Positions 23,375-32,946 of a stretch of 64,000 bases of DNA are shown here, piece by piece. Under the pieces are notes generated by a model. It worked only from the letters and a program-made list of their open reading frames with translations. It was not told where the DNA came from and ran no database searches. The position numbers and the translations under genes were made by a program. The DNA is taken from the NCBI RefSeq assembly GCF_040712315.1, contig NC_134017.1, forward strand, positions 2,014,001 to 2,078,000, written 5' to 3'. Source of the stretch: Castanea sativa (taxonomy: Eukaryota > Streptophyta > Magnoliopsida > Fagales > Fagaceae). Every line of letters starts with the position of its first letter. The stretch's first letter is position 1.

Positions 23375-26300
23375 ATGAATGTCCTTCTATGGAATTGTAG
23401 AGGTGCTTTAAGTGTGGATTTCAAGAGGAGAGTTCTTGAAATGGTAGTTAATCATCATCTTGATATTATGGTAATCACTGAAACTAGAGTTGGGGGTGAC
23501 AGAGCCAGAAGGATTATTGAAGACCTCCCATTTGATGGGTGTTTTGTAACTGATACAATTGGATATGCAGGGGGATTATGGTTACTTTGAAAGAAGGATG
23601 CAATGGACGTTTTCGTGCTTTCCTCCACAGAACAAGAGATACACGCCACTGTAAAGGTATGTTCTAATAACCTTTCCTGGCTTTTATCCTCTATTTATGC
23701 TAGTCCCCGGTTAATAGAAAGAAGAATTCTCTGGTCAAACCTTACTAAAGTAGCTCAATTACATAAGCTCCCATGGCTGCTTTTGGGAGACTTTAATGAA
23801 ATTCTTAGTGGAGAGGATAAGTTTGGTGGAAGAAGTGTTAATTTGAATAGGGCACTTGACTTCAAAGATTGTTTAGATACTTGTAACCTTTTGGATTTGG
23901 GATTCTCTGGCCCGAAGTACACATGGTCCAATCGTTGACAGATTTCAGATTTAATTCTGGAAAGGATCGATAGATGCTTGTAAACCCCACTTGGAGACTT
24001 CTTTACCCTGAAGCCTCTGTCACACATCTTCCCAGAGTTTTTTCCAATCACTACCCTGTATTATTGGAATTATGTAAACCCCTATGGTGGCCCGGGAAAA
24101 ACCTTTTCGTTTTCAGTCAATGTGGATGCTTCATCCTGATTTTCCCAGAGTGGTACAAGAGTCTTGGGGAAGGGAACAAATTCTCATAAATGCTATCTCT
24201 GTTTTCACAAGGCAAGCAAAGCAATGGAATGTCAATGTTTTTGGAAATATTTTTCTAGAAAAAGAAGGGTGCTGGCCAGAATTACTGGCGTGCAGAAGGC
24301 CCTTTCAAATGACCCCAATGAATTTCTTGTTCAGCTGGAGAAGACTTTGGTTGAAGAATATAATCTCATTATGCTTCAAGAGGAGGAATTTTGGGCCCTC
24401 AAGTCGCGTCTTAATTGGGCTGCGTTTGGGGACAGAAATACATCCTTCTTTCATGTATCAACTATTGTGAGACGACATAGGAATAAGATCAGGAGTATTA
24501 AAGACAACCAAGGGGAGTGGATTACAGTGGAAGAGAAAGTTAAGTAGGTTATTTTGTAAGGATTTAAACTCCTTTACACAACTGAACTTGTATGCACTAC
24601 TTTATCATCTGAGGTTAGTCAATTCTCGTGCTGTCATCTATCAGAAGAGGAGGGAAGGCAGATTTGTTCTAATGTCACTGAAGAGGAAATAAAAGCTGCT
24701 CTATGGGCCCTTAAACCCTTTAAGGCCCCTGGGCCTGATGGCCTTCATGCTGGATTCTTCCAACACTTCTGGCATGATGTTAAGGACTCGGTGTGTGGAG
24801 AGGTATGGAACATTTTTACTACGGGTACAATGCCTGAAGTTCTAAACAACACGCTTATTTCTCTCATTCCCAAATGTCAAGCCCCTGAGACTCTGGCTAA
24901 TTACAGACCCATTAGTCTGTGCAACTCAGCGTATAAAATTGTCACTAAAATTTTAGTTGGTAGACTACGGCCTCTCCTTAACAACCTCATCTTTCCTCTA
25001 CAAGCTGCTTTCGTGCCTGGAAAAAGGGGCTTGGACAACATCATCATTGCACAAGAATTAATTTATACCATAGACAATAAGAAAGGGAAGGAGGGTTATA
25101 TGGCTGTTAAAGTGGATTTGGAGAAAGCATACGATAGGCTTGAATGGAGTTTTTTACATAAAGTTCTCCAAGCTTACCACATACCCAACTATTTGATTAA
25201 ACTCATCATGAGCTGCGTATCTTCCACTAGTGCTGCAATCTTGTTTAATGGAGGTATTATGGAGACATTTTATCCATCTCGAGGCATCAAACAGGGAGAC
25301 CCGTTGTCTCCATATCTTTTTATATTGTGTATGGAATATCTCGGTAACCTCATCGAGAAAGAATGCATGGAAGGGGATTGGATTCCAGTTAAAGCTTCAC
25401 GAGGCAACCTTGGGATCTCTTATCTGTTTTTTGCGGATGATTTGATTCTATTTGCGAAGGCAAGTGAGGAAGGAAGTGAAGCCATTAGGAAAGTTTTTGA
25501 TAAATTCTGCGAAGATTCTAGGCAGAAAGTTAGTACAAGCAAGTCCCGGGTCTATTTCTCGCATAATGTGGAAGCGAGCCTCAAAGCCAGCATATGTGAG
25601 AACCTAAATATCCAAGCTACTAACAACTTTGGGAAAGGATTCCCACTGAAGCATTTAGGTATAGCAAGGAATTAATTCAATTTTATTGTTGAGAGGGTGA
25701 TAAATAAACTATCAGGATGGAAGTCAAAATTTCTGTCCTTTGCAGGCAGATTGGTCCTAGTCAAATCTGTTATGGCAACCATTCCCAATTATGTGATGCA
25801 AGGAGCTACCCTCCCCTCACACCTCTGTGGAAAATTAGACAAGATTAATAGAGACTTTTTGTAGGGTACTACTCCAGAAAAGAAGAAAATGCACTTGGTG
25901 GCTTGGAATAAAATAATCAAATCAAAAGATAAAGGTGGGTTAGGCATCCAAGCAGCCAAGGCAAAGAATATAGCGTTACTGGCAAAACTCAATTGGAGAA
26001 TGTACCATGAAAGAGAGGCTCTTTGGGCGAAGGTGTTACTGAACAAATATTGCTCTCAAACTATAAGGAGCTCCAGAGATCCTGATAAACTCCCCTGCTC
26101 CCCGAACTGGATAGCTATCAAAAAGGGGTTTCTTGTCTTTGTTCAAGGGATTGGTTGGAATGTGGGCAGTAACTCTAAACTAATGTTTTGGTCTGATAAA
26201 TGGGTAAAAGGTAACTCAGTGAGGGAGCTGATACAAGGGCCTCTTCTCTATGCTGAAGACTCAATCTCAATTGAGGAGATGAGATAAGGGGGGGTTTGGA

Positions 26301-27508
26301 ATTGGAATGCTATTTCCTTTGATTTACCTCAGTGCATCAAGGATAGAATCCTTGCCACGCCTTTCCAACTTTATGGGAACAAAGAGGACTCAATGAATTA
26401 GCGATTATCTAAGGATGGCGAGTTCACCATGGCAACGGCTTATAATCTTGTGAGGGCTGAGGAAGAACAAGTTTCGGAGTTCAAGGGTAGATGGATTTGG
26501 AAGATAGATACTCTTCCTAGAAGTTGCCACTTTCTTTGGCTTTGCCACCACAACAATGTGCCAGTTAGAGGTGTAGTTGCTGCGAGAGGAATAGATTGTG
26601 ATGTCTTGTGCCCTCTCTGTAAGAACGAGGAAGAGTCCATTATTCATTTGTTGAAGGACTACCCTTTTGCAAGGTACTTCTGGGGGCAGTTGGGAGTTCC
26701 TGGTTCACTTTCATCTTCATTCGGTGCAGAGCTTCAGAATTGGCTGCAAGCCAATTGTATGTGCCACCCTCTGATCAAGGCTCATGGTTATCCGTGGAAA
26801 ACGTTATTTCCTTTTGCAATCTGGACCTTATGGAAACACCGGAATAGAATAGTGTTTGAGAATACCACTATAAACCCAAAACTCCATGAATCATGTCTAA
26901 AGCAAACCATTGACTATGTATATTGTGTGGCAAAATCTTTTAGAACTAAGCAGTTGGGCAGTGTCCAAGTTAGGTGGTACAAACCTTCTGAAGGGTGGTA
27001 TAAACTCAACACGGATGGAGCGTCTTTTGGAAATCCGGGAAAAGCAGGGGCTGGTGGTGTTATCCGAGATCATGAAGGAACCTGGATAAGGGGATTTTGC
27101 CGCAGCATAGGAGTCACCACAAGTGTCATGGCGGAATTTTGGGCCTTGCGTGATGGCCTTACTCTTGCTTTTCAATTGGGATTGTCTTGCCTTGAAGTGG
27201 AACTAGATGCTAAGATAGTTGTAGACCTGGTCCTCTCGAGCATAGTGACTAACAGAGACTACTCTTCCTTTCTAAATGATTGCAGGTACCTGCTCCAAAA
27301 ATTTCAACAAGTCAGGGTGAAGCACATATTTCGGGAAGCAAATCGGTGTGCTGATAGTTTGGCGAAGAGGGGCTGCTTGCAACAAGAGGATTTTGTAATT
27401 CTGTTATCTCCCCCTTCCCCTGAATTTGTGTCTTTTGTATGTATGGATGCTGCTGGTCAGTATGTAATAAGGCAATCTGCCTGTACTTTGCCTGTTGTGG
27501 CTAGTTAG
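23375..27508 (+). pseudogene. LINE ORF2: endonuclease, reverse transcriptase, zinc finger and RNase H; broken
   Basis: Starts MNVLLWNCRGA, the beginning of an APE-like endonuclease, with later ITETR and LLGDFNEIL motifs. Stops at about 23588 and 23936 and a frameshift near 23980 interrupt it. The reverse transcriptase lies around 24690-25700: APGPDG, VKVDLEKAYDRLEW and the catalytic FFADDLILFA. Stops follow near 24544, 25672, 25862, 26285 and 26398. The zf-RVT region (RWIWKIDTLPRSCHFLW, CPLCKNEEE) is at about 26487-26700. A C-terminal RNase H (INTDGASFGNPGKAGAGGVI, MAEFWALRDGL, HIFREANRCADSLAKRG) occupies about 27000-27375. The enzyme would nick target DNA and copy its RNA by target-primed reverse transcription. 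This copy cannot make a continuous protein. Confidence 0.9.
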
Positions 27509-27541
27509 TGTTAATGCAATTCTCCTTTTAACCAAAAAAAA

Positions 27542-27834
27542 AAAGTACACGTGCCCTTTGATTTTTCTATGTAAATAAAGCCACGATAATTGATACGTTA
27601 ATTAAAGTGCATTGCATGGTTGCTCAGTACAAGTGTCCTTTGATTTTTCTATGTAAATAAAGCCATGATAATTGATACGTTAATTAAAATGCATTGCATG
27701 GATGCTAAGTACTCATGTCCTTTGATTTCCCTCTGATTTCTCTCTATAAATACATGTTTTGTACTGTTATGTTTCACACACATTAGCCTAATATATTGAT
27801 CTCAAAGGATTTCCAGAATCCTAACTATTCAGTC
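27542..27834 (+). promoter_or_regulatory. Proximal promoter of MATH-A with tandem repeats and TATA box
   Basis: Two 82-bp tandem units starting AGTACNNNTG (27544 and 27626) and a partial third (27708), each with CCTTTGATTT, AATAAAGCCA and GCATTGCAT words. TATAAATA lies at 27745-27752, 83 nt before the start codon. The same layout is present upstream of MATH-B and MATH-C. Confidence 0.7.
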
Positions 27835-28016
27835 ATGGGCGATTTTTCTACCACCCGCGATGAACCATGTGTGTTCTCTATCCCTTTCCTAAGTAATTGT
27901 CACTCTATATGTTCGAATAAAAAAAATATCTCATATTTTCTAGACTACAAGTAATTATGTTAGACATCTGTGATGCCATCAGGTAATTTGAAGATAAGAA
28001 AAGAAATGAATATAAA

Positions 28017-28053
<37 letters not shown>

Positions 28054-29906
28054 CATAAGAGTTAGAACATGAAATAGGCCGTATATATATGCAGTTGTCC
28101 ATTCATAAGACTTAGAACATGAAATACTTTCTGTTTATTTTTTATTTGTTTTTAATTTATGTTCCTTACAATAGTCGTTTTCTCATCTATAAAAAGTATT
28201 TTTATTCCTCAAAATTTAAAATAAAAAGAAAGTATTTAGCTAAACATAATATGACATATGATAGATGATATATGATGAAAAGAAAATGTATTGTATTTAC
28301 ATGATCTATGACTTTATTGATCATTCTTTAGAACTTCTTGGTTGAATTCTTTCCTGAACTCTATTACCCTCATTTATAGATTGCCCCTTAATTATTCATA
28401 TTCTATTGTATTGCAGTAATCACAAGATCCAAAAGACATTTTACTCCAGATAATTTTCTACTTAAAATAGAGTCATTCTCTTTACTGTCCAAGTCTGGGC
28501 TAGAGTATAAGTCCGATATGTTCGAAACTGGCGGGCATAAATGGTGGGCTTCTTATTCACATTTTTAACAGTAAACACTGCTTCATTAAATTATTAATGT
28601 TTAGTCAAGTAATTATATAACCCGTCTTCTTTTGCCGGAGGTTGTCTCTCCATCCAAAAGAAATTGAGAAGAATGAGAATGATCACATCTCCCTTTACTT
28701 GGCAATCGCTGAGACGGAAAACTTCCTCTTGGTTGGGAGGTTAATGCCAGCTTCAAATTGTTCGTATTTGATCAGATACGGGACGAGTACTTGACCATTC
28801 AAGGTTTGCTCTCTCATAATTGATGCATGAATGTATAATTCTAATTGGAATTGAAATCTTCAATTCTATTTTTGTGTCACTTTATATTTTACCAATTGTG
28901 ATATTTCATATATCTGATTGTATTTTATATTTTATTAAAAAGATGATATTAGTCTTTGTCATATGAAATGCATATAATTCAATTAATTCAACCAACGAAG
29001 AGATCATATGCATTACACATGATGGAGCCAAACCTTTTCCTTATTTATTATTATCTTTTGATGATGATGATGATTATTATTATTATTATTATTATTATTT
29101 TATATAGATGCCCGTGGTGGTGCTATTAGAAGATTCAATGACATAAAAAGTGAATGGGGATTTGCCAAATTTCTTCCCCTTGATACCTTCAATGATGCTT
29201 CTCAAGGATACCTTGTCAATAACTGTTGCGTATTTGGTGCAGAGGTTTTTGTTCATGAACGTAGTGTCAAAAGGCAATGTCTTTCCTTTATTGTGCGAAA
29301 ACCATGTAACAGTACTTTCACTTGGAAGATCGAAAGATTTTCGACACTAGATGAAGAACATTATTATTCACAAGAATTCACTGTTGGAGATTCAAAATGG
29401 TAATAAGCATGCTTTTCTAGAAGTTGTACTAACATTGTTATTCAAAATTGTACTAACATTGTTATAAAAATGAAAATCTTGCTTTCAATGAAAATTGTAC
29501 TGAATCCAAGAAGCTATTGGTCTGTCCCAAAGGAGATTCTAGTGATCAAGAAAAGCCAGTGACATCAGTCTTTTTGTGTTTATGTAATTGCCTTCAATCA
29601 GAGCAAAATGTTTTTGCAGAATTCAAGCTTCGCATAAGGGATCATATCAAAGGAGAGCAGTGGCGGCGCCATGTTATGCTCAGGAACACCATGAGCTGAA
29701 AAAATATATATATATATATAATTAAATTTTTTTATTTGTTTACCTTTAAAAAAAATAGGAACACCCTCAATCAAAATTAGGAACGCCCTCAAATTATTAT
29801 AAAAAAAAATTATTTGTTCTACTTTCAAGCTAGAAAAAAAAAAAAAAAAAAAAAAAACCAATACCTCAAATCACTAAATCAGAAATCACTAAAGCTAAAG
29901 CAAACC

Positions 29907-30323
29907 CTAAGCTCCCAGAATCTCCTTCACAGTCCCACTAAGATCCTTCTCCTTTGCCATAGACCTAGGCTTCATCACCTTAGCCATCTCGATGATATCG
30001 TCGAGCGAGATGTTACCATTGTGCTTGATGTTCTTCGTCTTCTTTCGGTTGCACTCCGGCTCCTTCAGTGCCTTGATGACCAGCGCGGCGGCGGAGGGCC
30101 CCACGGACACCTTGGCCTGACAGTTTTGAACCATTAGCTTGACCGTTACACTGAGGCCCTTCCAATCCTTGGCAGTTTCCTTGGCTATGTCTTCTCTGAT
30201 ATTCTTCGGGGAGAGACCTAGTGGACCGATCTTCGGAGCAAGTGAACTCACTGCTCCAACCTCACCTCTGGTGACTTGGATGTACATGTCCACCACCTGT
30301 GAGGGATCAAGCTTTGGAGGCAT
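29907..30323 (-). pseudogene. 60S ribosomal protein L12 (uL11), truncated copy
   Basis: The 138-residue frame is unmistakable RPL12: [20 protein letters not shown], then [43 protein letters not shown] and [10 protein letters not shown]. uL11 binds 28S rRNA at the GTPase-associated centre. Plant L12 is about 166 residues; this copy stops after EILGA and lacks the last ~28 residues. Several normally basic or small residues are changed (for example KKIGEDI to KNIREDI, RDRKKVK to CNRKKTK), and two residues are inserted near AKEKDLSG. The upstream minus-strand DNA has AAACCCTAA and a long GA tract, so promoter and 5' UTR seem to have been captured too. It lies in a hAT-like element. Confidence 0.92.
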
Positions 30324-30437
30324 CTTTTGGGTTTCTGGTGGTGGAGCTTAGGGTTTGAGGAGCTTTTATGAAATAGCTATGGGAGCACTGTGAAAGTGAG
30401 TTAGAAAAACTGTGAGGTATATCATCTTTTTCTCTTT

Positions 30438-30507
<70 letters not shown>
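30438..30507. repeat. (CT)n microsatellite
   Basis: About 34 CT units; on the minus strand a GA tract upstream of the L12 copy. GA/CT tracts are frequent in plant ribosomal protein promoters, so it may have come with the captured gene and then expanded. Confidence 0.9.
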
Positions 30508-30510
<3 letters not shown>

Positions 30511-31523
30511 ATCACTAATCTCTCTCTGAAATCACTAAAATGAAATGGATGAGAGTCTCTCTCTCTTTATTCTTTAAGATAATCTTTATTTGATTTTTTG
30601 AACTGTGATAGCTGAAGCTTTAACTTTATTAATATTTTGCCTTTTTTTGACTTTTTGAATTTGGTTTTATCTTATCCGTTGTTGTTGGTATGTGTTGGTG
30701 TTGGTGAGATATTAATTAATTTTTTTAGTGTAATGTGTATTGTGATTTGTAATTGTGAAATTTTCTGATTGGCAGTTGACTCTTGTGATTTGAATTAGGG
30801 GAAGTAAATGCACATGAGATTTGTGTTAGTGCAATTAATAAATAATAATTTAATTAACCAATAATTAATTGGGGAAAGCAACTAATAAACAATAATTAAT
30901 AATTTAATTAATCAATACATTATAAAAGACAAATAACTTAAATTATGGTTAGGCTAAACAACAATTAATAATTTTATAATTAATGAAACAACAATATAAC
31001 AAATTATAGTTTATAAAAGACAAACAAATTAATAAAATAACTAAACAACAATAATTAATAATTTTATTAATATTTTAAATGAACTTATGGAAAAATTTCT
31101 GAGAACATATAGGAACACTCTGAAAAAAATTCATGGAGCCGCCACTGAAGAAAAGCACAAAGAAAATAGAGGTAAATCAAATATTTTTTTTATCATTTTC
31201 TTGTTAATGTTGGGAGTACTGGAGGGTGTTTGTTTTCAATGTGCTTAAAATCGTACCAGAACTATATGGGGTCAAACTCAAGGGTTTCTTCACTATGGAT
31301 GTACTACCTGGTATCTTTCATTTGTTTTGTTCCAATCTGTTTGGTGAATTTGTTTGATTTCTTTTTATTGGCAGGTGAAGTTTGGTTTTCTTCCTCAAAA
31401 AAATACTGGGGTTTTCCAGAATTTTTGTTTCTAAAAGATCTCAATAATGCATCAAAAGGGTTTCTTGTGAATGATACTGTACTTGTAGAAGCAGAAATTA
31501 TAGTGATGTCTAAACTTAAGTAA

Positions 31524-32500
31524 AGTAACAGCACATACTTTTCAGAAAACTACATTTGCTGAAACCGTGGGACCATTATTAATGCAATTTTAGAGATATT
31601 TATCAATATGAAAATTGTTTAAATTCGTCTTGGTTATACATTAATATTTTTTGAGGCAATGGTTATACAATAATTAATGGAAAATGTGAGGGTGCTACAA
31701 ATTTTATTTCATGAAGTACTTACAAATTTATGCGACAATAGATATGATTGGCATACTTTAACCTTCTCATAAATAAATATTTTAATCTCCACTTTGTGAT
31801 TTAGGACACATCAGTTTGTAAATTCAATTTTTTAATTATTGTTGCAAGGATCTCAATGATTCCCTATATATGATACACAGATTATTTATCATTGATTATC
31901 ATAATCATTAGTGAGTCACATGAATCTCTAAATTAGTTAATCTAATACATACATATATTGAGCCACTAGGCACAAAGATAGCTAGTATATAGTGGTAAGT
32001 TTTGTTATATTAAATGACATTATTATGATAAATGAATAAACTAATTAAAATAAATATTAAAGTTTCTTTTAAATCTTGAATTTTCAATAATGAAATTTTA
32101 ATTGGAGTATAATTTAATTTTCTTAAAAGTTAGATAATAAAATTTTACCTAAATTAAATCATCTTAGCAATTAATAAGTTAAATCGAGTCTTAGTTGGAG
32201 AATGTTTAATTTCTTAGAACTGAGGTAATAGAGTTTTTGACTAAATTAAAGTAACTAATTTAATAATTAACAAGAATATAGGATACAATTTTTTCTACTT
32301 TTTTTGTTTTACCTCATATCAATCAATTATGATATGCCATGTGTTTTTTTTTTTAAATTTTGGTTATTTTATAAAGAATATTAAATAAATACATAACAAA
32401 TTGTGATTGATTATACATAAAATAAAACATAAAAAATGAGACTAGATATTTGTATCATCTCTCTCTCCCTTTACTACCAAGTTCCAGCCACTAACAATTC
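31524..32500. repeat. Spacer A, no gene
   Basis: AT-rich DNA matching the sequence behind MATH-C (43512-43885 and 45120-45500). Around 31881-31915 it keeps the uninterrupted version of the site occupied by a Helitron at 43886-45119. No tRNA or ferredoxin segment follows; MATH-B comes directly. Confidence 0.7.
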
Positions 32501-32853
32501 CGGCTGTTTTAAGTGCAATGTTATGTTTAAAGTGGATTGCATTGCTGTATAGACTATAGAGTATTAATGCACTTTGGTTTCCCTCCATGAATAATGCCAT
32601 GATATGTTTAAAGTGCATTGCATTGTTCAAGATACACCTGACCTTTGATTTTTTCTATGTAAAGCCATGATAATTAATACGTTAAAGAGCATTGCATATA
32701 TGGTTGCTAATTAAGTACACATGCCCTTTGATTTTCCATTGATTTCTCTCTATAAATACATGTCTTGTACGGTTATGTTTCACACAGATTAGCCTAATAT
32801 ATTGATCTCTCTTGTTATAAAAAAAGGATTTCCAGAATCCTAACTATTCAGTC
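32501..32853 (+). promoter_or_regulatory. Promoter of MATH-B
   Basis: Shares the GCATTGCAT, CCTTTGATTT and AAAGCCATGATAAT words with the other two copies, but only about one and a half degenerate tandem units remain. TATAAATA is at 32751-32758, 96 nt before the start codon. Confidence 0.65.
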
Positions 32854-32892
32854 ATGGGCGATTTTCCTCCCACCCGCGATGAACCATGTATG

Positions 32893-32946
<54 letters not shown>

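Larger units (their letters stand above)
21266..27541 (+). mobile_element. L1-type LINE retrotransposon, decayed
   Basis: A non-LTR element with ORF1 and ORF2 on the plus strand and an A-tail ending at 27544, where the last three A residues overlap the target repeat. A perfect 15-bp target duplication AAAGTACACGTGCCC flanks it (21251-21265 and 27542-27556). The paralogous MATH-C promoter near 41130-41150 shows the uninterrupted site. The 6.3-kb length suggests a nearly full-length insertion. Multiple stops and frameshifts in both ORFs indicate it is no longer mobile. Confidence 0.92.
29658..31147. mobile_element. hAT-like element carrying a ribosomal protein L12 copy
   Basis: The left end is CAGTGGCGGCGCCATG and the complemented right end CAGTGGCGGCTCCATG, 15 of 16 identical. 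This CAGTGGCGG start is common in plant hAT elements. The flanking octamers AAGGAGAG (29650-29657) and AAGAAAAG (31148-31155) match at 6 of 8 positions, as expected for an old 8-bp duplication. It sits inside MATH-A exon 5; MATH-B and MATH-C show the uninterrupted exon. No transposase is present. The cargo is a truncated RPL12 gene with its own upstream pyrimidine/purine tract. Confidence 0.75.
27835..31523 (+). pseudogene. MATH-A: broken twin MATH-domain (TRAF-like) gene
   Basis: Same six-exon plan as MATH-B and MATH-C: exons about 27835-27868, 28417-28543, 28638-28803, 29108-29399, 29511-29657 plus 31148-31171, and 31375-31523. Several lesions are visible. The acceptor of exon 3 reads CCG instead of CAG. 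Exon 3 has lost one base (GAGACGGAAAAC against GAGACGGGAGAAC in MATH-C), shifting the frame. The acceptor of exon 5 is altered from CAGG to CAAG, which would create TGA at the junction. A hAT-like element (29658-31147) splits exon 5. Exons 4 and 6 still read well (EWGFAKFLPLDTFND; GFPEFLFLKDLNNASKGF). It is very unlikely to give a normal protein, though a truncated transcript is possible since the promoter survives. Confidence 0.88.
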
